Shown: piece by piece, positions 1 to 9,432 of the stretch
How the letters are laid out: each line of letters starts with the position of its first letter
How positions within the stretch are numbered: the first letter of the stretch is position 1
NCBI RefSeq assembly: GCF_009712035.1
Contig: NZ_VILB01000032.1
Location: 1-46,941, forward strand
From: Anabaena sp. UHCC 0187
GTDB lineage: Bacteria > Cyanobacteriota > Cyanobacteriia > Cyanobacteriales > Nostocaceae
Direction of reading: 5' to 3'
DNA length: 46,941 nt
Notes under the pieces: generated by a model
Databases searched by the model: none
Told to the model about the DNA's origin: nothing
Seen by the model: only the letters and a program-made list of their open reading frames with translations
Made by a program: the position numbers and the translations under genes

Positions 1-12
1 CGTTTTGATCAT

Positions 13-38
13 GTTGGGTTTCCTTGCGTCAACCCAAC
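13..38. repeat. GTTGGGTT/AACCCAAC inverted repeat
   Basis: Perfect 8-bp arms at 13-20 and 31-38. The sequence is a short relative of the larger element at 9433-9510 and the fragment at 34384-34412. It lies just beyond the rimM stop on the minus strand but has no T-run, so it is a dispersed repeat rather than a clear terminator. Confidence 0.7.
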
Positions 39-51
39 CAACAATTATTAA

Positions 52-855
52 CTAATTATTAATTGACAATAAACCGGGGGGAGGAATAATTTCAACTCGA
101 CGATTTTCTAAATCTACAACAGGAACAATTTCCATCACAAAAGGAATTAAAACAGTTTTTTGTACTTTATCAGTTGTCAACTCTTCATTATTAGTGACAA
201 AAGCAGGATCAAATTTAACTTCCAATAAATCATGACCTGAAGGTAAGATATCCACCACCGTTCCCACAAATTCCCCAGATGATTGCATAAAGACTTGCAA
301 TCCTAACAAATCTAACACATGAAATTCACCTTCTTCTAATTCTGGGCGATCGCTAACAGGGACAAAAAACCGACAATCACGCATATTTTCAGCTTGATGG
401 CGATCGCTTACTCCCTTCAATTTAATCACATAGAGATTCTTTCCATCAAGATACCGCCCATTTAACAACTCCACAGGTTGAAGTTCCGTTTCCCCAGGAC
501 GTAACAACCAGCGTTTTCCAGGTTCTTCAAAGCGTTCAGGAAAATCCGTATTAGGATAAACCCGCAACTCCCCAGTTAAACCTTGAGGAGAGACAATTTT
601 GCCAATTTCCAACCAATCATCGAGATTGGGGACTGGAGACTGGGGACTGGGGACTGGGTTAATAGGTGGAGACTGGGGCTTAGGAGGGAGGAGAGACCCG
701 GATTTTGGGCTGGGAGACCCAGATTTTGGGCGGGGAGACCCAGATTTTGGGCTGGGAGACCCAGATTTTGGGCGGGGAGACCCAGATTTTGGGCGGGGAG
801 ACCCCGCCCCTACATTCTTCTTCTTCTTCGTGTTCTTCGCTTCTTCGTGGTTCAT
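52..855 (-). CDS. rimM: Ribosome maturation factor RimM with repeat-derived N-terminal extension
   Basis: RimM binds the 30S precursor (partner S19) and helps 16S rRNA 3' domain maturation in the cytoplasm. The conserved core starts near residue 80 (DDWLEIGKIVSPQGLTGELR). A RimM N domain covers about 82-165 and a PRC-barrel about 172-255. The first ~80 residues are abnormal for the family: a Lys-rich start, five tandem copies of a 7-residue unit (SPRPKSG/SPSPKSG), then a Pro/Ser linker. These come from three DNA repeat families. I see no ATG, GTG or TTG nearer the core except a TTG inside the conserved DDWLE motif, so the ATG at 855 is the only reasonable start, though its Shine-Dalgarno is weak. 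It lies 5 nt after avtA and is probably cotranscribed. Confidence 0.93.
   Translation of the reverse strand: MNHEEAKNTKKKKNVGAGSPRPKSGSPRPKSGSPSPKSGSPRPKSGSPSPKSGSLLPPKPQSPPINPVPSPQSPVPNLDDWLEIGKIVSPQGLTGELRVYPNTDFPERFEEPGKRWLLRPGETELQPVELLNGRYLDGKNLYVIKLKGVSDRHQAENMRDCRFFVPVSDRPELEEGEFHVLDLLGLQVFMQSSGEFVGTVVDILPSGHDLLEVKFDPAFVTNNEELTTDKVQKTVLIPFVMEIVPVVDLENRRVEIIPPPGLLSINN
627..658. repeat. STRR1-type heptamer repeat inside rimM
   Basis: About four degenerate tandem copies of the heptamer GGGGACT (CCCCAGT on the other strand), the class described as STRR in heterocystous cyanobacteria. Here it is read as a Pro/Ser-rich linker (PSPQSPVP) just before the RimM core. Confidence 0.75.
693..812. 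repeat. 21-bp tandem array inside rimM, ending in a dispersed GC-rich palindrome
   Basis: GAGACCC recurs at exact 21-bp spacing at 693, 714, 735, 756, 777 and 798. The units differ mainly by GGGCGGGG versus GGGCTGGG. As 21 is divisible by 3, each unit adds seven residues to RimM without a frameshift. The last unit (790-812) is the same palindromic repeat found intergenically at 8079-8101. Confidence 0.9.
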
Positions 856-860
856 TTATC

Positions 861-2147
861 TTACACACTCACAGCCGCAACTTGATAAACCTGTTCAGCA
901 ACCTTAGCTAAACGCTGCATACCGATAGTAATTTCCTGATCACTACCAGTTAAACTAATTCGCAGACATTGATGTTTGTGTTCCCACTCCTCCTTTAAAC
1001 CAGGGAAGAAACTACTACCAGGAACAACAATTACACCCACCTTCTTTAATTCCTGGTAGAATTCCCAATCAGTCATAGGTAAATCTTGCAACCATAACCA
1101 GCCAAAAATCGCCCCTTCACCACGATGTAAGAACCAAGGTATATTTTTCGGCATTGCGGCTTCCAATGTACTTTCTAAGACATCAAACTTTTGCTGATAG
1201 AAAGGACGGATCACATTTTCGGCAATATTTGCTAATGTACCTGATTCTATCGCTCTAGCTGCGATCGCTTGACCATATCGAGAAGAATGAATTCCCACAT
1301 TAGTTTGGAAACATTCCAAAACCTGAATCAGATTTTCATCTCCAATAGCTACCCCAATCCGTTCTCCAGGCAAACCTGCTTTTGATAAACTCATACAGTG
1401 GAGGATATTTTCCCCAAATACCGGAGTCATTTCCGTAAAATTCAAAGCTGGGAAAGGAGGTGCATAAGCCGAGTCAATCAATACAGGTACATGATGTGGT
1501 GCAGCTAAATCGGTGATTTTATTTACCTCATCATTAGTTAAAACATTACCCGTCGGATTACAAGGACGGGAAAAAATCACACAACCAGTATTTTCGGTAA
1601 TCGAAAGTTGGTTAAAATCAGGACGATATTTAAATCTATGTGCGGCTGTATCAATATCCAGAGTAGGTTTATAAGCAACCAAAGCTTCTGGGAACAAACA
1701 AACACCACCATAGCCAGTATAATCTGGACTTAACGGCAACACAATTTCTTTCAAATTGCCATCTTGAGTATAGCCACCAAAAGCATTAGCGGCGTAAAAA
1801 TAGATAGTTTGACTACCCGCAGTAATTAAAATATTCCGCTCAGTTAAACTTAACCCATAACGCTGGTTAAAATCCTTGACAATTGCCTCAATTAATGGTG
1901 AATAACCTTGACTTGAACCATAACGACAAACAACTTCACCATATTCGGAACTAGCTAATAAATCTGCCGTACAATCGCGCCATAACTGTTCTACCTCTGG
2001 TAAAATCAACGGATTGCCAGCACTCAAATTATATAATTCCTGTCCCTTACTAGCTCTGAGGGTTTCGTTAATATCTTTCATAATCGCTCTTACGCCAGTT
2101 AAGTTGGACATTTGAGCGCCAATTTTCGTAAGGGCAGGTTTTATCAT
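861..2147 (-). CDS. avtA: Valine--pyruvate aminotransferase (fold type I PLP enzyme)
   Basis: Likely interconverts valine and 2-oxoisovalerate with alanine/pyruvate as partner. Fold-type I landmarks are present: NPTGN, LIDSAYA with the cofactor-binding Asp, SLSKAGLPGERIG with the Schiff-base Lys, and a C-terminal Arg in CLRISLTG. The frame stays open to a TTG at 2174, but the ATG at 2147 gives a more usual start; a further ATG lies at 2111. The length of about 428 residues fits the cyanobacterial AvtA-like group. It is followed 5 nt later by rimM. The exact amino-acid preference is inferred from family resemblance. Confidence 0.85.
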   Translation of the reverse strand: MIKPALTKIGAQMSNLTGVRAIMKDINETLRASKGQELYNLSAGNPLILPEVEQLWRDCTADLLASSEYGEVVCRYGSSQGYSPLIEAIVKDFNQRYGLSLTERNILITAGSQTIYFYAANAFGGYTQDGNLKEIVLPLSPDYTGYGGVCLFPEALVAYKPTLDIDTAAHRFKYRPDFNQLSITENTGCVIFSRPCNPTGNVLTNDEVNKITDLAAPHHVPVLIDSAYAPPFPALNFTEMTPVFGENILHCMSLSKAGLPGERIGVAIGDENLIQVLECFQTNVGIHSSRYGQAIAARAIESGTLANIAENVIRPFYQQKFDVLESTLEAAMPKNIPWFLHRGEGAIFGWLWLQDLPMTDWEFYQELKKVGVIVVPGSSFFPGLKEEWEHKHQCLRISLTGSDQEITIGMQRLAKVAEQVYQVAAVSV

Positions 2148-2299
2148 GTTTGTTACAGACTGAATTAATCGCAAAAGTGGATAAATTAAAAGGTGGTTGC
2201 AGCTAAGACAAAATTTATTATAGTTGCCAAAACAGCCACTGCCTTTAACTAATTTAAACCAGTGAATGCGATTTTAACAAAATCTGGTAGTTAATAAAG

Positions 2300-2319
2300 C
2301 CCCACTGGTGAAGGTGGGG
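2300..2319. other. GC-rich hairpin in the avtA/adhC intergenic region
   Basis: CCCCAC (2300-2305) pairs with GTGGGG (2314-2319) across an 8-nt loop. Similar hairpins occur at the ends of IS200/IS605-type elements in cyanobacteria, but no transposase or tnpB remnant is visible. On the minus strand it is followed by CTTTATTAA. Confidence 0.4.
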
Positions 2320-2335
2320 GATTTCTCATGTGATA

Positions 2336-2349
2336 GGTACTAATGTACT
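2336..2349. promoter_or_regulatory. LexA-box-like palindrome upstream of adhC
   Basis: GGTACTAATGTACT fits the cyanobacterial LexA consensus as I recall it (RGTACNNNDGTWCB). It lies 101 nt before the adhC start and about 190 nt from the divergent avtA start. Motif match only; no binding is shown. Confidence 0.4.
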
Positions 2350-2378
2350 ACACAGGGAATTATTTGACAAGCAGTTAA

Positions 2379-3560
<1,182 letters not shown>

Positions 3561-3569
3561 GTTTTATGG

Positions 3570-3600
3570 CTCACGCAGAGGCGCAGAGGCACGGAGAGGA
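3570..3600. repeat. CTCTGCG dispersed repeat, copy 2 (inverted)
   Basis: CTCACGCAGAGGCGCAGAGG lies just after the adhC stop, in reverse orientation to copies 1 and 3. With copy 3, about 110 nt away, it forms a long-spaced inverted pair. Confidence 0.75.
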
Positions 3601-3710
3601 GGAAGGGAGTTATAATTAGGTTGAGTTTACTTGGTTTTTGTTCTGCATTCATCAAAGGCGGAAAAATTGACGTTCCTGAATTGAAATATGAAATTAATTT
3701 CAAATTCTTA

Positions 3711-3741
3711 CTCTCTGAGACTCTGCGCCTCTGCGTGAGAG
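3711..3741. repeat. CTCTGCG dispersed repeat, copy 3
   Basis: CTCTGCGCCTCTGCGTGAGA, matching copy 1 and ending 7 nt before the hemW stop codon. A weak frame across this region (3621-3884) is produced by the repeat and the hemW shadow, so I do not call a gene. Confidence 0.75.
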
Positions 3742-3748
3742 AAAATCA

Positions 3749-4933
3749 TCATTCTCCCAACTTTTCAAACAACTTCGCTAACATCACATTAGAAAATACA
3801 AAACCATCGGGATCGCTAAATCGCAAGCTATCCCCAATAATCTTCACCCAGCCTTGGGCAAAGTATGGTTGCAAACAGCTTTGAATTTTCTCTACTTGAT
3901 GATTGCCGAATTTTGCTGCTAGGGAATTTAAACTGATTCCTTCGGCTAACCGTAACCCTAACATTAAGGTTTCTAGCAAGACATCTGCCTGTGGTGTGAT
4001 TTCACAATCAATGACAGCACCGTTTTTTAACCATTGGTAATATTCCTGGGTTTTACGGGGACGGGTGAAGCGTTTACCATGAATATAGCTGGCTGCACCC
4101 ATGCCAAAGCCATAATAGGGGCGATTTTGCCAATAAACTCGATTATGCTGGCATTGATGTCCTGGTTGGGCATAGTTGGAAATTTCGTAATGTTCGTAAC
4201 CGACATCAGTTAAGGTTTTTTGCCCCATTTGATACATTTTGACTGTGGTTTCATCTGTGGGTAAGGGATCATCTCCCGGTTTGTAATAACGATTGAAGGC
4301 TGTTCCGGGTTCAATGGTCAGGTCATAGATGGAAATGTGAGTTGGTGTGGCTGCGACTGCTTGGGTTAAGGAATCTTGCCATTGTGCTAAAGATTGATGC
4401 GGTAAGCCAGAAATCAAGTCTAAGCTAAATTCGGGAATCTCGACTTGGTGAATTAACTCTATAGCTGTAAAAATATCTACAAGGGAATGCGATCGCCCAG
4501 CGGTTTTTAACAATTCTTCTTGAAAGGCTTGAACACCTAAACTGACCCGATTTACTCCTGAGTTACGATAACCAGCGATATGTGCGAAATCAAAGGTCCC
4601 TGGGTCAATTTCCATAGAGATTTCTACCTTAGAGGCTATGCCAAATCGCTGTTCTAAGGTTGTCAATATAGATTGCAACTGTGCTGTTGATAATAGTGAA
4701 GGAGTACCACCACCAAAAAAAATTGTTTCTAAAGGTTGACCATAAGTTGGTGCAATCCTGATTTCTTGACATAAAACTTCAACATATTCGCCAATTGTCC
4801 CAGAATTTTCCCCCCGTGAGCGATCGCCCACTACAAATACCGGAAAATCGCAATAAAAACACCGTCGCCGACAAAAGGGAATATGCACGTAAGCAGAACG
4901 GGGAATCCCCCAACCAATATCTTGTTGACTCAT
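3749..4933 (-). CDS. hemW: Radical SAM heme chaperone HemW (HemN-like)
   Basis: HemW proteins bind heme and deliver it to respiratory or other heme proteins. They resemble oxygen-independent coproporphyrinogen oxidase but usually lack that activity. The radical-SAM cluster motif is CRRRCFYC (C21, C25, C28 from this start), preceded by YVHIPFC. GGGTPS and the SLGVQAFQE segment fit the SAM-binding half, and a HemN C-terminal domain follows. The frame opens at a TTG (4942), but ATG 4933 is the better start. About 394 residues, normal for HemW. It could be annotated as hemN, but the length and N-terminus favour HemW. Confidence 0.9.
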   Translation of the reverse strand: MSQQDIGWGIPRSAYVHIPFCRRRCFYCDFPVFVVGDRSRGENSGTIGEYVEVLCQEIRIAPTYGQPLETIFFGGGTPSLLSTAQLQSILTTLEQRFGIASKVEISMEIDPGTFDFAHIAGYRNSGVNRVSLGVQAFQEELLKTAGRSHSLVDIFTAIELIHQVEIPEFSLDLISGLPHQSLAQWQDSLTQAVAATPTHISIYDLTIEPGTAFNRYYKPGDDPLPTDETTVKMYQMGQKTLTDVGYEHYEISNYAQPGHQCQHNRVYWQNRPYYGFGMGAASYIHGKRFTRPRKTQEYYQWLKNGAVIDCEITPQADVLLETLMLGLRLAEGISLNSLAAKFGNHQVEKIQSCLQPYFAQGWVKIIGDSLRFSDPDGFVFSNVMLAKLFEKLGE

Positions 4934-5181
4934 TCTGATCAATAGTGAATTTGATTTGAATATTAAAAATAATGAAAATGAGGAGTTTGTTTACAACTTT
5001 TCATCCTTTTTGCCTAAAAATAAAAATAATATGCAGTCAAAACCCTTTGGTTATAATGTTGGCATATTCTGTCTGCCTGATCAGCTAGTATGATTTCATA
5101 TTTCTGAATTTACCAAAAAGGATAGAAACAAGCATACTTTACTTTATCGAATACATACCGTTGTAGGAACACAACACAACC

Positions 5182-6258
5182 ATGCTGGATGTCATTATTA
5201 TTCTCTCATTTATCTTGGCAGCGGCGGGAATAGGTTATTTCAGCACCGATCTACTCCCCCCTGGTACTCTTGATGGAGTCAGTGATTTAGATGCCTTACG
5301 TCTAGTTTTCGCCGTGTTTGCTGCCATTATTGGTGGTGCAGTCGGGCTGAGTTTCCAGACTACATACCGTCGGCTAGAGTCACAAGTTCGAGAACTACCC
5401 CTAGAAGTCATTCTCACCCGTGCCATTGGCTTAGTAATTGGGCTATTACTTGCCAATCTTATGTTAGCCCCGCTATTTTTATTACCCATTCCCCCAGATT
5501 TTGGTTTTATTAAACCTCTTGTCGCCGTTGTTGGTAGTATTATCCTCTCTGTGACAGGAATGAATTTGGCAGATACCCACGGACGGGGTTTGTTAAGATT
5601 AATTAACCCCAATACTGTAGAAAGTATGGTGGTGGAAGGAACTCTTAAACCTGCTAATACCAAAGTTTTAGATACTAGCTGTATTATAGATGGCCGGATT
5701 GAAACATTACTAGAAACAGGATTTTTAGAAGGGTTAATTCTTGTCCCCCAATTTGTTTTACAAGAGTTGCAACAAGTAGCCGACGCGAGTAAGGATCAAA
5801 AACGGGTGAGAGGAAGAAGAGGATTAGAAATTCTCAACCGCATTCGTGAAACTTATCCCGAACGCATTTTAATTAACCCTGTGGACTATGACGATACTGC
5901 CACGGTTGATGCCAAATTAGTGCGTTTTGCTCAAGAAATCAATGGCACATTACTCACCAATGATTACAATTTGTCCAAAGTTGCTAGTGTGCAAAAAGTC
6001 CCAGTTTTGAATGTTCATGATTTAGTAAATGCTGTGCGTCCCACTTATTTACCGGGTGATAATCTGGATTTGAAAATTCTCAAAGAAGGAAAAGAACCAA
6101 CTCAAGGAATTGGCTATTTAGATGATGGCACAATGGTAGTGGTGGAAGAAGGCAGGGGTTATGTCGGTGGTGAATTGCGAGTAGTAGTTACCAGTGCTTT
6201 ACAAACCTCCGCTGGGAGGATGATTTTTGCCAAACCCCAAGCTTCCGCCTTAGCATAA
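5182..6258 (+). CDS. PIN/TRAM domain membrane protein (YacL-like)
   Basis: About four hydrophobic segments lie in the first ~140 residues, at roughly 1-20, 40-58, 80-102 and 110-128. A PIN nuclease-like domain starts at LDTSCIIDGRIETLLETGF (about 163), with further acidic residues in ELQQVAD, DAKLVRFAQE and LLTNDYNLSKVA. A C-terminal TRAM domain (about 295-345) includes GIGYLDDGTMVVVEEG. PIN domains are Mg-dependent RNases and TRAM binds RNA, so a membrane-tethered RNA-processing role is inferred; the substrate is unknown. The architecture is conserved in cyanobacteria and resembles Bacillus YacL. Starts at ATG 5182 after GTAGGAAC. Confidence 0.9.
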   Translation: MLDVIIILSFILAAAGIGYFSTDLLPPGTLDGVSDLDALRLVFAVFAAIIGGAVGLSFQTTYRRLESQVRELPLEVILTRAIGLVIGLLLANLMLAPLFLLPIPPDFGFIKPLVAVVGSIILSVTGMNLADTHGRGLLRLINPNTVESMVVEGTLKPANTKVLDTSCIIDGRIETLLETGFLEGLILVPQFVLQELQQVADASKDQKRVRGRRGLEILNRIRETYPERILINPVDYDDTATVDAKLVRFAQEINGTLLTNDYNLSKVASVQKVPVLNVHDLVNAVRPTYLPGDNLDLKILKEGKEPTQGIGYLDDGTMVVVEEGRGYVGGELRVVVTSALQTSAGRMIFAKPQASALA

Positions 6259-6276
6259 GGAATATGGCAGGGAAAA

Positions 6277-6894
6277 CTAGAGACAAAAAGTGCTATTTTC
6301 AATATCCTCTGGACGATCAATATCTGCTAAAGCTTGCAGATAACTGATTGATAAATGCCAAGTTTGAGCAATTTCTACTGTTTTTGCGAATACCTGAGCA
6401 GTACCCCAGTGGATATTAGCAAATAGTTCTGCTATTGGTTGTTGTAAACCAATTAAATAATAACCACCGTCAATGGCTGGACCAATTACAAGATCAAAAA
6501 CCCGCAATTTCTCAAAAGCACTTGCTAAAATTTGCGAATTTAGATCAGGACAATCCGTACCAATTATTATCACTTGTTCTGCATTTTGACTAAACGCATT
6601 TGCAAGCGATCTTTCCATTCTTACTCCTAAATCTCCCTCACCCTGAAATTGATACAATAAATCATTTCCTAACCAATTTTGCATTTTTTCTAAATCACCA
6701 CCTGTAAAGCGCACTTCTACAGATACTCTGGTCATTTTTGCCAATTCTCTAACCTGAGAAATCGTATATTCAGTCATCTGCTTTTGCAAATTAGCAGCAC
6801 CAATTTCACCTAAAGCCGGTATGAGTCGGGTTTTTGTTTTCCCTGGTTCTGGGTAACGGGTAAAAATAATGAGGTGTTGTTTTAAGGGTTTCAA
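6277..6894 (-). CDS. TIGR04282/DUF2064 family glycosyltransferase-like protein
   Basis: A GT-A-like nucleotidyl/glycosyl transferase family. Visible motifs are the N-terminal IIFTRYPEPGKTKTRL, IIGTDCPDL (probable metal-binding Asp) and VIGPAIDGGYYLIG. Some members are linked to arsenosugar biosynthesis, but nothing arsenic-related is nearby, so I leave the substrate open. The only start that keeps the conserved N-terminus is TTG 6894. It follows rsmE by 6 nt on the same strand and is almost certainly cotranscribed. About 205 residues, the family norm. Confidence 0.85.
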   Translation of the reverse strand: MKPLKQHLIIFTRYPEPGKTKTRLIPALGEIGAANLQKQMTEYTISQVRELAKMTRVSVEVRFTGGDLEKMQNWLGNDLLYQFQGEGDLGVRMERSLANAFSQNAEQVIIIGTDCPDLNSQILASAFEKLRVFDLVIGPAIDGGYYLIGLQQPIAELFANIHWGTAQVFAKTVEIAQTWHLSISYLQALADIDRPEDIENSTFCL

Positions 6895-6900
6895 AGGAGA

Positions 6901-7605
6901 TTATTCAAAATTTGCGGCTATTAAAGATATAGCAACTATGGGTGCTGTAACGGCGCGAAGAATGCGACGACCCAGGGAAATGGGCTGAAATCCTGATTTT
7001 ACAGCTATTTCTATTTCTTGATTTGTCCATCCTCCCTCTGGTCCAATAGCTATAATTATGTCATTTTTAGTATTATTTATCACCTGATTTAAATGAGGAT
7101 AATCACCACGGGCTTCACAGATATAACGATGAGTAGCGGTACTTTCATTCATGGCAGTGTTAAAAGCTACGGGTTCTAAGATGGTGGGAACCACAGCCCG
7201 TTCTGATTGTTCAGCGGCTTCTGAGGCTATACGCCGCCAGCGTTCTAGTTTTTGGAGACTGGGATTTAATAAAGTGCGATCGCTTAAAACTGGTGCAATA
7301 CAAGTTACTCCTAACTCCGTACAACACCGGACAATCTCATCAAATCCATTTCCTTTCGGTAATGCCATCATTAAGGTAATAGATATCGGTAATTCAGTTT
7401 TTACCTCCAGTAATTCTAAAACCTGCCCTTGTTCCCCTGCTAACTGTGCTAACCACCATTTACCCATACCATCCATAGCAATGAATTTATCACCATCTCG
7501 CAACCGCAACACCCGTAGTAAATAATGTTGTTGTTGGGATGTTAATAAAAGTTCTGTTTCTTGGAGTTGGTTTGGATTAATAGTAATGCGTTGAAGTTGT
7601 GACAT
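6901..7605 (-). CDS. rsmE: 16S rRNA (uracil(1498)-N(3))-methyltransferase
   Basis: SPOUT-family enzyme methylating U1498 of 16S rRNA with SAM. It has an N-terminal PUA-like region (HYLLRVLRLRDGDKFIAMDG) and the C-terminal knot motifs IAIGPEGGWTNQEIE and SLGRRILRAVTAPI, which bind SAM. 234 residues, normal. ATG 7605. It heads a two-gene unit with the DUF2064 gene. Confidence 0.95.
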   Translation of the reverse strand: MSQLQRITINPNQLQETELLLTSQQQHYLLRVLRLRDGDKFIAMDGMGKWWLAQLAGEQGQVLELLEVKTELPISITLMMALPKGNGFDEIVRCCTELGVTCIAPVLSDRTLLNPSLQKLERWRRIASEAAEQSERAVVPTILEPVAFNTAMNESTATHRYICEARGDYPHLNQVINNTKNDIIIAIGPEGGWTNQEIEIAVKSGFQPISLGRRILRAVTAPIVAISLIAANFE

Positions 7606-7694
7606 TCTTTAGATAAGATAGACTGATTTACAACCAAGTTGTCAGAAAAGATAAATTGGTTTATTCCCGATAATGAAAAGGTTTTTAAGAGTAC

Positions 7695-8060
7695 ATGAAC
7701 AAACGATTTATTTTAACTTTGATTTCTAGCCCCGTATTGTTTACATCCATGATATCTATGGTGATGATGGCTAGACCTGCTCATGCTAGTCAAACAATGG
7801 ACGCTAGTGGGACTCATCTATCTTGTGTTATGTCTCCCCATTCAGCAAGTCCGAAAAAGGTATGTATACAGGTAAGTAATACTCCTCCTGCTGTTGCAAA
7901 ATCACCCATGCAAATAGCACAAGCAGATACAAATAATCCCAAAGAACTAGAATTTTCTGATGCAGAAAGTGATCTAGCTATCAAGTTATTTGGCTGTGAT
8001 TGCCCCGTTTGTATCAATGCTGCCCGTCAATTAAATGGTGTAGCACCTTTACCTGTTTAG
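7695..8060 (+). CDS. Small secreted cyanobacterial protein of unknown function
   Basis: 121 residues. A signal peptide spans about 1-31 (MNKRF, hydrophobic stretch, ARPAHAS cleavage site). The mature part is low-complexity except the C-terminus, where FGCDCPVCINAARQL carries a CxCxxC cluster that could bind metal or form disulphides. I recognise it only as a conserved-looking cyanobacterial type. It stands alone between divergent rsmE and convergent aroB. ATG 7695 is the only start giving the signal peptide. Confidence 0.75.
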   Translation: MNKRFILTLISSPVLFTSMISMVMMARPAHASQTMDASGTHLSCVMSPHSASPKKVCIQVSNTPPAVAKSPMQIAQADTNNPKELEFSDAESDLAIKLFGCDCPVCINAARQLNGVAPLPV

Positions 8061-8072
8061 CATGATGTGGTC

Positions 8073-8099
8073 TTAAAAAGGGCGGGGAGACCCCGCCCC
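8073..8099 (-). terminator. Repeat-derived terminator of aroB
   Basis: On the minus strand GGGCGGGG pairs with CCCCGCCC across a 3-nt loop and is followed by TTTTTAAG, the Rho-independent layout. The aroB stop TAG lies at the edge of the repeat. The same palindrome closes the rimM array (790-812), and a G/A variant follows the carotenoid oxygenase (26244-26270). Confidence 0.65.
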
Positions 8100-9190
8100 T
8101 ACTTCCCTAATAATACTTCTCTAATTATTTCTGTTGGTACTTCGTCGGTAACTTTGACTGCACCAATTTGGGTTGGTAATACAAAGCGGACTTTACCAGA
8201 TTTAACTTTTTTGTCTAATTGCAAAGCATCAATAAGAGCTTCAATGTCTAAATCTGCGGGTATTTGGGTGGGTAAACCTGCTTTTTTAATTAGGTTGTTT
8301 TGACGTTCTGTATCTGCTTGTGGCCAAAGTCCCAATTTTACAGCAATTTCTCCCGCTGCTACCATGCCAATACCTACGGCTTCACCATGTTTAAATAGAC
8401 GATATTCTGTGAGACTTTCCACCGCATGGCCAATGGTATGACCATAATTTAAAATTGCCCTCAGTCCAGATTCTTTTTCATCTTTGCTAACTACATCTGC
8501 CTTTGCTTGACAGGAATGAGTTAATATGCTGTTTATCAGGTCGGATTTTACATAGCGGAGTTGATCAAGGTGTTTACTTGCTGTTAGTTGAGTAAATAAC
8601 TCGGTATCCCAAATGATCCCGTATTTGATCACCTCTGCCATTCCTGCCCGAAATTCCCTAGCAGGTAGGGTTTTTAAGACTTCTGGGTCAATTAAAACTA
8701 AACTGGGTTGATGGAATGCACCAATCAAGTTTTTGCCGTGGGGATGATTTACGCCGGTTTTGCCACCAATAGCCGAATCTACCATTGCTAGGAGACTGGT
8801 CGGAACTTGGACAACATTGATGCCTCTAAGCCATGTAGCGGCGGCAAAGCCCGTCATATCACCAATTACACCTCCACCCAAGGCGACCATCGTTGAGGAG
8901 CGTTCTAGGCGATTTTCCAGGGCGATATCGTAGAGTTTTTGAATGGAGTTGAGGGTTTTGTAGCGTTCACCGGGGGGTAGGTTGTAGCTGACAACTTCAA
9001 AACCGGCATTTTGCAAAGAGGCGATCGCTCTTTCGCCATAATATTTAAATATCATCGGGTTGGAAACTAGTAATACCTTCTTCCCTAGTTTCAAACTCGC
9101 CATTTGTTCACCTAGTTGATCTAAACTCCCAGGGGCGATGGTAATATCATAAGACTTTTCAGGTATATCTACTTTAATTACAGAAGTCAT
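8099..9190 (-). CDS. aroB: 3-dehydroquinate synthase
   Basis: Second step of the shikimate pathway: DAHP to 3-dehydroquinate, with NAD and a divalent metal. NAD-binding motifs are [20 protein letters not shown] and [19 protein letters not shown]. Metal ligands fit E in AEVIKYG and the His residues in [13 protein letters not shown] and [11 protein letters not shown]. 363 residues, normal. Starts at ATG 9190. Confidence 0.96.
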   Translation of the reverse strand: MTSVIKVDIPEKSYDITIAPGSLDQLGEQMASLKLGKKVLLVSNPMIFKYYGERAIASLQNAGFEVVSYNLPPGERYKTLNSIQKLYDIALENRLERSSTMVALGGGVIGDMTGFAAATWLRGINVVQVPTSLLAMVDSAIGGKTGVNHPHGKNLIGAFHQPSLVLIDPEVLKTLPAREFRAGMAEVIKYGIIWDTELFTQLTASKHLDQLRYVKSDLINSILTHSCQAKADVVSKDEKESGLRAILNYGHTIGHAVESLTEYRLFKHGEAVGIGMVAAGEIAVKLGLWPQADTERQNNLIKKAGLPTQIPADLDIEALIDALQLDKKVKSGKVRFVLPTQIGAVKVTDEVPTEIIREVLLGK

Positions 9191-9334
9191 TCCCTAACCC
9201 TAATATAATCACTTGTCCGCGTATTTTACCCCAATTTGGCAACCTATTCTCTGTTCCCTGTTCCCCGTTCCCTGTTCCCTTTAATAATTATTGATGATTC
9301 AATATAAATAAGTAACTAATTTGGAGAAACTGCC

Positions 9335-9430
9335 ATGACTGGTGCAATTGAGTATGTTGTATTTTTAGGTGTATTTATGGGTGTAGCTGTTGGCTTGTTA
9401 TTTGGTCTGCGTTCCGCCAAGATCATTTAA
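9335..9430 (+). CDS. petL: Cytochrome b6-f complex subunit PetL (31 aa)
   Basis: A single transmembrane peptide of the cytochrome b6f complex in the thylakoid, thought to stabilise the dimer. It encodes 31 residues with one hydrophobic helix and the C-terminus GLLFGLRSAKII, which closely matches PetL of Nostoc-type cyanobacteria (GLLFGLRSAKI). The ATG at 9335 is preceded by GGAG (9323-9326) at 8-nt spacing. It stands alone between aroB and bioB and is directly followed by the palindromic element at 9433. Confidence 0.88.
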   Translation: MTGAIEYVVFLGVFMGVAVGLLFGLRSAKII

Positions 9431-9432
9431 TC

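Noticed and set aside
583-911. Several plus-strand and alternate-frame ORFs across the start of rimM
   Set aside because: They exist because the 21-bp unit lacks stops in several frames. They are low-complexity and antisense to RimM.
3621-3884. 87-codon plus-strand ORF after adhC
   Set aside because: Made of a dispersed repeat plus the antisense of the hemW 3' end. No recognisable protein.
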